Source: Roseovarius faecimaris (lineage in GTDB: Bacteria; Pseudomonadota; Alphaproteobacteria; Rhodobacterales; Rhodobacteraceae). From it: a stretch of DNA of 64,000 nucleotides. The notes under the pieces are model-generated. The model searched no databases, was not told the origin of the DNA, and worked only from the letters and a program-made list of their open reading frames with translations. The translations under genes and the position numbers were made by a program. Shown here in pieces: positions 44,941-53,100 of the stretch. The stretch lies in the NCBI RefSeq assembly GCF_009762325.1, contig NZ_CP034348.1, positions 3,044,501 through 3,108,500 on the forward strand, read 5' to 3'. How positions within the stretch are numbered: the first letter of the stretch is position 1; each line of letters opens with the position of its first letter.

Positions 44941-46420
44941 CGATCTGATCCAACGGAAAAACCGGACGCCGCAGACGTTCGTAGTGTCGACGCGTCACAT
45001 CGGGGGAACACAGGCCCCCAGCATCGACGACCAGCACTTCGCTGGCGATCGGTTCAAATGCCGCGCGGAAATGCTGCATGGATTTCACCACCAGCACGCT
45101 TTTTTCCATCGGGTCGATCCCGACACTGCAAAATTGGTTCAGATCGTGCATCTGCAAGGGGTTGGACGTGATCAACACATCAACACCTGCAACCCGGAAG
45201 CAAACGCTCGGCCCCATATCAGCAGCCACGCCCGCCAGCATCGGCCCCTCGAAAGTCAGGCTGCCATTGGATACCGCCCGCACTTCGCCAGTCAGTTTCA
45301 GCGGGCCACCACCGGCCGATGGATCGCTTTTGCCTCCAACCCATAGCGTCACAACACCGCCAACACCCGCTTCGATGAGCGTTTCGGCAGCTTTAGCATC
45401 AATCAGCGCGCCGAGGGCTGCATTCTCAATCCCCGCCTCCAGCAAGGCAGACAGGAGCGCCGTGCAATCGCCATAGCCACCACCCCCCGGATTGTCAGAA
45501 AAGTCCGCAACCACAACCGGTTTGCTCGAGAGTTTGTGCCCCTTGAGTTTAGCTATCGCCTCGTCCAGAGACATCGGAAGCGTCCAGTCATTGCGAAAGC
45601 TCCAGATCAAGTCGCACAACCTGCGCGCCGTTTGCGCGGCTGCCGATTCTGCATTGTCATGGCACACCAAAACGCTTGGCCCTGCGGCGAAAACATCGGA
45701 ATCGGTAAAGCCTGCGTTGACAGAAACGTGCAAAAGCCCTGGTGCTTGAGCCTCCTCGGCAGCAGCCTCAAGTATGCGGCACATGGGGCCATCATCGGTC
45801 GTGCGCCCGTCGTCGCAACCTACGAGCATGGGCGGGCGGTCAACTAAGAGGCTCGGCTTGATCTCGCGCCCCATCGCCCGGTGCAACAAATCGCAGGCCT
45901 CGCCCGCGCGTGCGGCCATATCCACATGCGGATAGGTGCGATAACTGACGGCGATTTGCGCATGTTCGGCAAGCTCGTCAGAAACGTTTGCGTGCAGGTC
46001 CAATGTCACCGCAACGGGTATTTCGCTGCCGACCTCGGCTCGAATTTCTCTCAGAAATTGGCTCTCGCCGTCCTGATCGCTTTCTGTCACCATGGCGCCG
46101 TGCAGCGCAACGAACACGCCGTCAAGCGTGCCACCCTCTTCAAGCAAACGACACGCTTCTTCTGTGATCTCACGTCGCGCGATTTCACTCACAGGACCAC
46201 CTGGATTGGCATGGGCGGCAAGTATCGGCACGACCTCCCACCCCATACGCGCGGCGGCCTCGATCGCACCGCCGATCTCGGACCCTGTGCCGCGCAACTG
46301 CTCCAGCATCTCGGCCCCGCGCACATAGCGCGAATTCTGAAAATCCTGAATGCCGGTCGTTTTCACCGTGAACGTATTGCTCTCATGGGCAAACTCGATC
46401 AAGGCCACGCGAAACACCAC
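44933..46420 (-). CDS. M81-family metallopeptidase (MlrC-like)
   Basis: A 495-residue protein of the M81 family named after microcystinase C: VALIEFAHESNTF at the N-terminus, GVFVALHGAMVTE, VTLDLHANVSDELAEHA and ISYRTYPHVDM-type segment SYRTYPHVDMAARAG, then VVADFSDNPGGGGYGDCT. The D-x-H and D-x-P-G-G-G residues are the presumed metal and substrate sites. The start is a GTG at 46420 (or 46417) with AGAGGGGG upstream. M81 proteins cleave small peptides or amides; the substrate here is unknown. Three bases separate its start from the ureohydrolase stop. Confidence 0.87.
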   Translation of the reverse strand: MVFRVALIEFAHESNTFTVKTTGIQDFQNSRYVRGAEMLEQLRGTGSEIGGAIEAAARMGWEVVPILAAHANPGGPVSEIARREITEEACRLLEEGGTLDGVFVALHGAMVTESDQDGESQFLREIRAEVGSEIPVAVTLDLHANVSDELAEHAQIAVSYRTYPHVDMAARAGEACDLLHRAMGREIKPSLLVDRPPMLVGCDDGRTTDDGPMCRILEAAAEEAQAPGLLHVSVNAGFTDSDVFAAGPSVLVCHDNAESAAAQTARRLCDLIWSFRNDWTLPMSLDEAIAKLKGHKLSSKPVVVADFSDNPGGGGYGDCTALLSALLEAGIENAALGALIDAKAAETLIEAGVGGVVTLWVGGKSDPSAGGGPLKLTGEVRAVSNGSLTFEGPMLAGVAADMGPSVCFRVAGVDVLITSNPLQMHDLNQFCSVGIDPMEKSVLVVKSMQHFRAAFEPIASEVLVVDAGGLCSPDVTRRHYERLRRPVFPLDQIDA

Positions 46421-46423
46421 GGG

Positions 46424-47383
46424 TCAGCCCCCTCTCTTGGCGGCGACTGCACAGATATATTCGAGCATCAGGGAAGCCCCCATCAAAGCCGTCACCCCGG
46501 CGGGGTCGTAGGCAGGCGCGACCTCGACCAGATCCATCCCGACGAAATCTATCCCGCCCGAGCGGCGAAGGAACCGAATGATATCATTGGGTGCAAGCCC
46601 ATCAACGACCGGCGTACCAGTCCCAGGCGCATAGGCAGGATCAAGGCTGTCGATATCGATGGTCAGATACGCAGGGCCACGGCCGACCACTTCCTCAATG
46701 CGGGCCTGCATCTCATCGGCGGTGTGATCGTGAAGCCAATTGCGATACAGAACCGTGATATCATCTTTATCGTCATAAAAGGTTCGGATGCCGATCTGAA
46801 TCGAGCGGTTTGGATCAATCAATCCCTCTTGAATCGCATGATAAACAAATGTGCCATGATCAAGGTATTCGCTTTTTTGGGTGTCGCGATGGGCATCAAA
46901 CTGCACCAGGGCAAGTGGCCCGTATTTTTCCGCATTGGCCTTAAGCATCGCATAGGTGGCGCTGTGATCGCCGCCCATCATGATCGTCTGCGCCCCAGCG
47001 GCAACCACTTGGCTGGCCAGCTCAGTTGCGACTTCATACATCTGCGCCCCTTGCCCACGCCGGAAAGGCACATCGCCGCAATCCACCACCGAAAGGCGAT
47101 CAAACGGGTCGAACCCCCAAGGCCAGACCTCACCCCAAGCCAGTTGGGTAGACGCCTCGCGCAGAGCCGACGGCCCATAGCGCGAGCCCGAGCGGCCTGA
47201 GGTGGTTAGATCAAACGGAATGCCCAGTACGGCCATATCGACATCTGCGAAATCCATGCTCGGGCGACGCCGCATAAACGTACGGATCCCTGAATATGGC
47301 ATTTCAACGTGCGTACCGTCTGGACCGCTTGCCGTCTGGAATACACCTTCGTTACCAAAGAGCTGTGACTTATTATTCGGCAT
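46424..47383 (-). CDS. Agmatinase-family ureohydrolase
   Basis: A 319-residue manganese ureohydrolase that would split a guanidino compound into urea and an amine. Metal ligands are all present: GGDHSATY, FDAHRDTQ and TIDIDSLDPAYAPGTGTP. Similarity along the C-terminal half to E. coli agmatinase is clear (DHGT, EGLIDPN, IQIGIRT, MDLVEVAPAYD). The third residue of the DAH-x-D motif is Arg rather than the usual Thr/Ser/Ala. With an ornithine racemase and cyclodeaminase nearby, arginine, D-arginine, agmatine or guanidinobutyrate are all candidate substrates. Confidence 0.88.
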   Translation of the reverse strand: MPNNKSQLFGNEGVFQTASGPDGTHVEMPYSGIRTFMRRRPSMDFADVDMAVLGIPFDLTTSGRSGSRYGPSALREASTQLAWGEVWPWGFDPFDRLSVVDCGDVPFRRGQGAQMYEVATELASQVVAAGAQTIMMGGDHSATYAMLKANAEKYGPLALVQFDAHRDTQKSEYLDHGTFVYHAIQEGLIDPNRSIQIGIRTFYDDKDDITVLYRNWLHDHTADEMQARIEEVVGRGPAYLTIDIDSLDPAYAPGTGTPVVDGLAPNDIIRFLRRSGGIDFVGMDLVEVAPAYDPAGVTALMGASLMLEYICAVAAKRGG

Positions 47384-47386
47384 CCA

Positions 47387-48073
47387 TCAATTCCCCGTGT
47401 ATTTGAGCCAGGCGTTGCGGCTCTCCAAACGCCGCCAGATCGCCTCGATGATCATTACGACGATCAGATAGTTCAGCGCCGCGATATAAAAGACTGACAA
47501 ATCAAACGTCTGGGCATAGATGAACCGTGCCTGCCCCAGCACATCGCGCACGGTGATGATGGAAACGAGCGACGACGCCTTGAGCAAAAGGACAAGTTCG
47601 TTGCCAAAAGCCGGCAGCATCCGACCTACTGTGATTGGCATGATGACCCTGCGAAAAATCTGAAACGTTGTCAGGCCAAGGGCAGAACCCGCTTCGATCA
47701 CGCCTTTGGGAACCGCAAGAATGCCGCCGCGCAAGATTTCAGATTGGTAGGCGGCTGAATTGAGGGTAAAGGCCAGCAACCCGCAGTTAAACGCGTCGCG
47801 GAAAAACCACCAAACGCCGATTGCCTTCAGCTCTTTATGAAACTGGCCCAGCCCATAGTAGATGATGAAGATCTGCACCAATAGCGGCGTGCCACGCACA
47901 ATATAGACATAGCCAAAGGCTGATTTTGACAGCAATTTATTGCTACTCAACCGGGCTGCCGCGATCGGAATTGCCACGAAAAAGCCGAAGAACACGCCCA
48001 AGGCCGTCAGCATGACCGTGTTGGTCAGGCCAATGCGCCACAGTTCAAGGTTATCTGTCAGGTGGGATAACAT
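47387..48073 (-). CDS. Polar amino acid ABC transporter permease (second)
   Basis: A 228-residue HisM/GlnP-type permease with about five membrane helices. It carries the polar amino acid permease signatures IVRGTPLLVQIFIIYYGLG and ALTLNSAAYQ-like segment FTLNSAAYQSEILRGGILAVPKGVIEAG, the latter holding the EAA loop that contacts the ATPase. Its ATG directly follows the stop of the upstream permease gene with no gap. Confidence 0.93.
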   Translation of the reverse strand: MLSHLTDNLELWRIGLTNTVMLTALGVFFGFFVAIPIAAARLSSNKLLSKSAFGYVYIVRGTPLLVQIFIIYYGLGQFHKELKAIGVWWFFRDAFNCGLLAFTLNSAAYQSEILRGGILAVPKGVIEAGSALGLTTFQIFRRVIMPITVGRMLPAFGNELVLLLKASSLVSIITVRDVLGQARFIYAQTFDLSVFYIAALNYLIVVMIIEAIWRRLESRNAWLKYTGN

Positions 48074-48784
48074 TTATCTGCCTCCCAGGTTTGCACTGGT
48101 GCGGCGTTCCAGCACCTTCTGCACTTGGCCCGACAGAAACGCCAGTGTCACGAAAATTACGGCGAGAACCGTGTAGAAGAAGAACGGCTCTTTAGTCGTG
48201 GCAATCGCCCTGTTGGCATAGCGCACAAGATCGTTGACGGCGATGATTGAAACCAGCGATGTATCTTTGAGCAAAATCAGCCACAGATTGCCGAAGGCGG
48301 GAATACAGTGCCGCCACATCTGCGGGAGAACCACGCGAAAGAAAACGTGTCGGCGTTTCAGCCCAAGCGCCATCGCTGCCTCGGACTGGCCCTTGCTGAC
48401 GGCTTGGTAAGCAGAGCGAACAACCTCGCCGCCAAGCGCGCTAAACACCAATGTAAGCGCCACGACGCCTGAGACGAAGGCGTTCAGAGAGATGTTGGCG
48501 TCTGCCCAGACCAACCTCGCAAGGGCATTCAGGATGATCTGTAGCTGATAGTAGATGATGATCAGGGTCAGGAGTTCCGGCAGACTACGAAAAACCGTCG
48601 TATAGCCATTGGCAAAACCACGCAGCAACCTGCTGTTTGAGTTCTTGGCCCATGCAAGCAGAAAGGAAAGTATCAGGGCCAGCGGGGCGGTCACAAAGGC
48701 AAGTGCCAGTGTCACCATCAATCCACGCGCCAGCTCATCGCCCCAGCCCGTATCACCGAATGCAAGAAGTGACAGGAGGTCCAT
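48074..48784 (-). CDS. Polar amino acid ABC transporter permease (first)
   Basis: A 236-residue HisQ/ArtQ-type permease with about five helices and the same two signatures: YTTVFRSLPELLTLIIIYY and GGEVVRSAYQAVSKGQSEAAMALGL (EAA loop). With the second permease it should form the heterodimeric channel of a cationic amino acid importer. It starts 107 bases after the binding-protein gene; that gap has no clear hairpin terminator. Confidence 0.93.
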   Translation of the reverse strand: MDLLSLLAFGDTGWGDELARGLMVTLALAFVTAPLALILSFLLAWAKNSNSRLLRGFANGYTTVFRSLPELLTLIIIYYQLQIILNALARLVWADANISLNAFVSGVVALTLVFSALGGEVVRSAYQAVSKGQSEAAMALGLKRRHVFFRVVLPQMWRHCIPAFGNLWLILLKDTSLVSIIAVNDLVRYANRAIATTKEPFFFYTVLAVIFVTLAFLSGQVQKVLERRTSANLGGR

Positions 48785-48891
48785 TTCGGCCCCTTTCCGC
48801 CTGATTGATCAAGCTTTTGAGTGTGTGCAAGGCAGATGTGGACGGGCCAAGCGTGGTGGCCCAATCCATTATTTAAGACGTCGATACCGCC

Positions 48892-49680
48892 CTATTTGTA
48901 AAGCTCCGTGGCCGTTTTCGGAGTCGTCATGATGTCAAAGTCGAAGTATTGGCCGCGGATCTCGTCATAGGTGCCGTTGGCAACGATCGCCGCAAGCGCC
49001 TTGTTCAAATTTGACAAGAGCTCGGTATCTGATTGCCGCACAGCAATACCTGTGCCCTTGTTGCCATCCGACCGCGCAGCCTCGCCGACGAATTCACAGC
49101 AGGCGCCATCCTCTTTGGCCAGCCACGCCCCCAGAACGAACTGGCTGGCATAAACTGCGTCAACACGGCCAGATTCAAGGTCCAGCAAGGCATCATCCAG
49201 TTTGGGGTACAGCTTGATTTCGCTGTCAGTGAAATATTGCTGCAGCACCTCGACCTCGAGCGTCGATTCCTGCGTGCCGATGATTTTCCCGACCATGTCT
49301 GACGGCAGCGCATTGCCCAGCCCTGAATCCTTGGCCGCGATAAAGCGCGCCGCGTTGAAATAGTACGGATCGGTGAAGCTCACCACCTTCAAGCGCTCGT
49401 CGGTGATCGACATGGAGGCGATGATCGTGTCGAACTTGTTTGCGTTCAATGCCGGAATGATACCATCCCAGTCGGTCGTGACCCATTCGCAGGTGACCTT
49501 CATCTCGGCGCACAGAGCATTGCCGATGTCGATGTCGAAGCCTTTCACCTGACCGGCGGAATCAAAAAAGTTGAACGGCGGATAGTAGCCCTCGGTTCCC
49601 ATCCGCACTGTGTCTTGTGCCATGGCGCCCGCGGCGAATGTGGCCGCCGCTATAGTCGCAATGAGTTTCGTGAGTTTCAT
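48892..49680 (-). CDS. Cationic amino acid periplasmic binding protein
   Basis: A 262-residue type II binding protein (HisJ/ArgT/ArtJ group). A signal peptide ends AGAMAQ (about residue 21); VRMGTEGYYPPFNFFDSAGQVKGFDIDIGNALC and CEWVTTDWDGIIPALNANKFDTIIASMSITDERLK contain the ligand-binding aromatic, aspartate and serine/threonine positions found in lysine/arginine/ornithine binders. Two cysteines in EDGACCEF may pair. I chose the ATG at 49680 with GGGAGAAC upstream. First gene of module B, divergent from the LysR gene. Confidence 0.92.
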   Translation of the reverse strand: MKLTKLIATIAAATFAAGAMAQDTVRMGTEGYYPPFNFFDSAGQVKGFDIDIGNALCAEMKVTCEWVTTDWDGIIPALNANKFDTIIASMSITDERLKVVSFTDPYYFNAARFIAAKDSGLGNALPSDMVGKIIGTQESTLEVEVLQQYFTDSEIKLYPKLDDALLDLESGRVDAVYASQFVLGAWLAKEDGACCEFVGEAARSDGNKGTGIAVRQSDTELLSNLNKALAAIVANGTYDEIRGQYFDFDIMTTPKTATELYK

Positions 49681-49800
49681 GGTGTTCTCCCAGTTGTCGA
49701 CCACAATGGGCCTTGTACCAAGGAGAATACGGAATCCGCATTTTCATTGATAATTGTTATTTCTACTTATAAAAATAAATCAAATTTATAGTTGGTGCAC
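49681..49800. promoter_or_regulatory. Divergent control region of module B
   Basis: 120 very AT-rich bases between the binding-protein and LysR starts. It holds a short dyad CCTTG-TAC-CAAGG (49711-49723) and a weak plus-strand promoter candidate, TTGATA (49747-49752) and TATAAA (49768-49773) with only 15 bases between. No T-N11-A dyad as clear as that of module A. Confidence 0.45.
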
Positions 49801-50736
49801 ATGAGCGACTTTGCAAACAAGCTGGATTGGAACCTTTTGCGGGTATTCATGGTGGTCATGCAGGAAAAAAACATGACCAAGGCAGCGGCGGCGCTCTATC
49901 GCACGCAGCCCGCCGTCAGCCAGGCGATGAAGCGGCTGGAAGAAAGCGCCGGAGTGCAGTTGTTCGAACGGCGCCGGTCCGGGCTGCTGCCGACGCGCGC
50001 CGGGCAGGAGCTTTTGGAACAGATAAGGCCGATCTTTGCCTCGATCGCGCGGATGCCACAGACGTTCTCACATGCGCCGCGGGCGGTTTCGGGTAAAGTG
50101 GTATTGGCCGCAATAGATCAAGTGATGAGCCCAGAGATCGATCGCGCTATTGAACAGTTCTTCTATGATCACCCGGCGGTCGATCTGGAAATCACTATCG
50201 AAACCACCGAAAAGATATTGCGTGCAGTCACTCTGGGCACCGTTACTCTCGGCATTACCGATGGCACAATCCCAGATGGCCTAGAGGCACGTGAACTTCT
50301 TCGTGAGCGCTTTGGTCTTTTCTGCGGCCGCAATCATCCTTTGTATGGGAGGCGCGACGTGTCTATCAGCGATTTGCGCGCAGAGCCCTTCATCGGGTTC
50401 AATGCTGATGTTCTGGGCGGCAAACATATGAACGATGTCACGGCCTACCGTGCCAAGGTGTCCATCGGCCAGCGGGTGCGAGGCCAGTCACCCTATGTCA
50501 ACCAGGTCAGACGCATGATCGAACTTGGTCTTGGCATCGGCTTCCTGCCGCTACATCTCGCAGAACCTTTCGTCGCCAAAGGAAGTCTGTGGCGGCTCCC
50601 CCCTTACAGCGAGGAGCCGTCAGCCAGGGTCTATCTGGTCACCAACTCAGAAATTCAGCTTTCAGAAGCAGAGAAACTGTTCTGGGACTATGTTGAGGCC
50701 CATGTAAAGCAGGCAGGACCAATTTCAGGAAAGTGA
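49801..50736 (+). CDS. LysR-family transcriptional regulator of module B
   Basis: A 311-residue LysR regulator. The DNA-binding domain reads LDWNLLRVFMVVMQEKNMTKAAAAL, YRTQPAVSQAMKRLEESAGVQLFERRRSGLLPTRAG; the effector domain follows from about residue 95. I prefer the ATG at 49801 (MSDFANKLDW) to a TTG nine bases earlier. Its divergent position to the transporter operon suggests it controls module B in response to the imported amino acid or a metabolite. Confidence 0.9.
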   Translation: MSDFANKLDWNLLRVFMVVMQEKNMTKAAAALYRTQPAVSQAMKRLEESAGVQLFERRRSGLLPTRAGQELLEQIRPIFASIARMPQTFSHAPRAVSGKVVLAAIDQVMSPEIDRAIEQFFYDHPAVDLEITIETTEKILRAVTLGTVTLGITDGTIPDGLEARELLRERFGLFCGRNHPLYGRRDVSISDLRAEPFIGFNADVLGGKHMNDVTAYRAKVSIGQRVRGQSPYVNQVRRMIELGLGIGFLPLHLAEPFVAKGSLWRLPPYSEEPSARVYLVTNSEIQLSEAEKLFWDYVEAHVKQAGPISGK

Positions 50737-51178
50737 ATTGCGCCAACCAGTCTATGTTACGCCGAGGTCATTCAAGAGCACCGGTGCAGGGCCGCAAGGC
50801 CGGTGAGTCCCGCGTCTCGATCGTTCAATATGATCCGGCGAAGGGAAGGTTTGGACATTGACGAAATTGATACCGGCGGCTCTTCGGTTCGGTGAAATCT
50901 GCTGCGCCATAAACCGCCTGGTGCCGCAGGCGCGAACAATTTCTGCGTCAACTATTACGGAAAGGGCAATAGGCATGTTCGTCCGCAACCTATGAATTTC
51001 GACAGAGCGCAGCGAAAGTTCAGTTTGGACCTTGATCTACAGATTCAGCGAAATGACCGCTTCGGCGAAGTTTGCCTCGATGCAACGAAAATTACGCTGC
51101 TTCTGCTAGTGTTTTCTGCGCAAGCGTTAGCTGCGCCTGCGCAAGTCCGCTCCGTCCCGCAAGCGGCCCTCTACCAAT
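50737..51178. other. Non-coding right boundary of the accessory region
   Basis: 442 bases between the LysR gene and a conserved small core gene, convergent. Only short frames without ribosome-binding sites are present and no product is recognised. No tRNA, integrase fragment or obvious direct repeat shared with 26427-26845 was seen by eye. GC rises again to core levels beyond it. Confidence 0.5.
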
Positions 51179-51556
51179 CTACATCGTCTCCAGGCAATGC
51201 CGCCGGAAGGCGCGTTTGAGCATATCAAGCTCTTCACGCAAAAGCGTCACCTCGGCGCGGATGTCATGGCTCAGAGTGTCGCCCGCCATCAGGGCAAAAC
51301 TGTTCAGCGTCTCGCCGCTGCGCGCATCGCGGATCAGGAATGTCTGCACCCCGTCCGAAATCAGATCCGCCGGGATCGGCACCCGCACCACCCAGAGGCT
51401 TTCCTCCGGCTTCTCGGCCACCTCCACCCCGCCCAGCGGCACCTGAAGATGCGTCACTTCGATCTGCGGCTGGTAGTTGCCCGCCCCCTCATAGGTCAGC
51501 ACCCCTTCCCAAACCCCCTCGAACAGGCGCGTCTTGGTCAGTGTCACATCGGGCAT
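51179..51556 (-). CDS. Conserved hypothetical protein
   Basis: A 125-residue soluble protein starting MPDVTLTKTRLFEGVWEGVL, mostly beta in character (EVTHLQVPLGGVEV, ESLWVVRVPIPADLISDGVQTFLIRD) with a C-terminal helix (VTLLREELDMLKRAFRRH) that may be a coiled coil. GAGAAAGG about 8 bases before the ATG supports the start. It follows the next gene by 13 bases on the same strand, so they form an operon. Codon use fits the GC-rich core. No function can be assigned. Confidence 0.75.
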   Translation of the reverse strand: MPDVTLTKTRLFEGVWEGVLTYEGAGNYQPQIEVTHLQVPLGGVEVAEKPEESLWVVRVPIPADLISDGVQTFLIRDARSGETLNSFALMAGDTLSHDIRAEVTLLREELDMLKRAFRRHCLETM

Positions 51557-51569
51557 GGCGTGGCCTTTC

Positions 51570-52340
51570 TCACAATTCGGCGCGGGGGGAGCGGCTGAAG
51601 GTCAGGTCGCGCAGCGTCACCTGGCTCATCTGCGGGTTCTCGAAAATCAGGTCGATCCAGGCCCGTTCGATCCGCTTCTCGTTGAGGTTGGAATAGGCCA
51701 GGTCAAACTCGACCATGCAATCCACCTCATTCAGGGGAAGCTCGCGCACGATCTGCTCGGTATTGGGCCCGTGCCTGATGTTGAGCCGGGCAAAGATTTC
51801 CAGCGGCTTTTCCATCTCCACGATCGTGTCCATGCGGATGAGGTGCTTTTTCTGCAACCCGTTTACTGCGGCAAACGGCATATCCAGCACCAGCGACAGG
51901 AACGAGCCATCGAAGTTGAAAACATCCATACGCAAGCCATAAGGGGCCAGATCGGCCTCGCGGCTGTTGCGGACCTGCCGCAGGGTCAGCTCCGATTGTT
52001 GACAATCATGAAACAATGTCACCTCGGATCCGAGCATGGATTTGCTCTCGACCGACGACATGCCCGGCACCGCCAGAGGCTCCCGCCAGAGTGCGGGCCG
52101 CCAGGACCAGTCAGTGCCGTGCGGCTTGGGGAAAGCATTGGAACCGATCATCGGAAGCGCCAGGCGATTATCGGCGACCGATATCACTTCATTCAGCAAA
52201 TACCGAAGCTTACGGGCACGCCCCCGCTCGCGGCGCAGCTCCGAATGCGGCATGTCCGGCACCCTGTGCGCCGCCTGCCGCCAATGGCGCAACGCCCGGC
52301 GATGCACGATCCAGTCCACAAGTTTTGAGCGCAATTGCAT
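51570..52340 (-). CDS. Conserved hypothetical protein (DUF6478-like)
   Basis: A 256-residue soluble protein with a basic N-terminal part (LVDWIVHRRALRHWRQAA, ELRRERGRARKLRYLLNEV) and a mostly beta C-terminal part containing SEVTLFHDC, DVFNFDGSFLSLVLDMP and VEFDLAYSNLNEKRIERAWIDLIFENPQM. From memory it resembles the Rhodobacterales family called DUF6478; that name is unverified. Function unknown. Co-directional with the small downstream hypothetical gene. Confidence 0.72.
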   Translation of the reverse strand: MQLRSKLVDWIVHRRALRHWRQAAHRVPDMPHSELRRERGRARKLRYLLNEVISVADNRLALPMIGSNAFPKPHGTDWSWRPALWREPLAVPGMSSVESKSMLGSEVTLFHDCQQSELTLRQVRNSREADLAPYGLRMDVFNFDGSFLSLVLDMPFAAVNGLQKKHLIRMDTIVEMEKPLEIFARLNIRHGPNTEQIVRELPLNEVDCMVEFDLAYSNLNEKRIERAWIDLIFENPQMSQVTLRDLTFSRSPRAEL

Positions 52341-52401
52341 GCCGCGTCGATCCGTCTGCCCGGGGCCGGTTTATCCTACCGAAACTTCCATAGCATTAAC
52401 C

Positions 52402-53100
52402 TCATTCTGGAAACAATCCACCCAGAAGTGACGCAAGCCCCCCTGTCGGGGCGGTCGCATCGTCCGCGGTCGGGCTGTAATCCTTCACCGGGCTCAGCTC
52501 GCGCAGCTGTTCAGCGAGCGCCAGAATGAGCCTATACCCCGCGTCCCCGCTGCCTTTGGGTGTGTAGGCGGCCAGGCTCACCACATGCCCGTTGATCAGC
52601 ATACCGGCCCGCCAATAGCGCGGATCGCCCCCGGGCAGGAACGCATCGCCCCCGCTGGCAAACCGCACCAGCGATATCCCGTCGCCATCTTCCCTGGCCA
52701 GAACCTTGGCGGGCGCCATTATCGCGGCAATGTCCGCCGCGTCCGGCTGTTCCGCGCCCAGCCGCCGCGGCGAGGCCGATACAGTCATCACCGCAGGGTC
52801 CACCACCGTGCCGGGTTTGCCGCTCAGGGTTTCGCAACTGGCGATAAGGACAAAGCTGCCGCTCACCCCGCGCCGCAGACTGGACCCGTCCAGGCAATAG
52901 CCACGGGGCGCCCCTATCACCAGATTGCCACCATAGAGCGGCAACTCGGTCAGCACACGAGAAGAGAGCGGCTTGGCCTCGGGCTTGGCCCGGAGCGCCA
53001 TGCCGTCCTCGCCCGTGGCCTCGCCCATGCAGCCCGCCAGAGGCAGGACAAGTGCCGCGGCAAGGGCCAGTCGGCGCAGGTCAGATGTCCATATAGACAT
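52402..53100 (-). CDS. Conserved lipoprotein of unknown function
   Basis: A 232-residue predicted lipoprotein: [20 protein letters not shown] followed by the lipobox LAGC (Cys at about 24). The mature part includes [35 protein letters not shown] and [21 protein letters not shown], ending in a Gly/Leu tail [11 protein letters not shown]. Two further cysteines may form a disulfide. I chose the ATG at 53100 because it gives a proper signal; it overlaps the ilvD end by 20 bases. The family is not recognised. Confidence 0.75.
   Translation of the reverse strand: MSIWTSDLRRLALAAALVLPLAGCMGEATGEDGMALRAKPEAKPLSSRVLTELPLYGGNLVIGAPRGYCLDGSSLRRGVSGSFVLIASCETLSGKPGTVVDPAVMTVSASPRRLGAEQPDAADIAAIMAPAKVLAREDGDGISLVRFASGGDAFLPGGDPRYWRAGMLINGHVVSLAAYTPKGSGDAGYRLILALAEQLRELSPVKDYSPTADDATAPTGGLASLLGGLFPE

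Noticed and set aside
50752..50988. A 78-codon minus-strand frame in the right boundary region
   Set aside because: No family, no ribosome-binding site and irregular composition; could be a decayed gene but cannot be supported.
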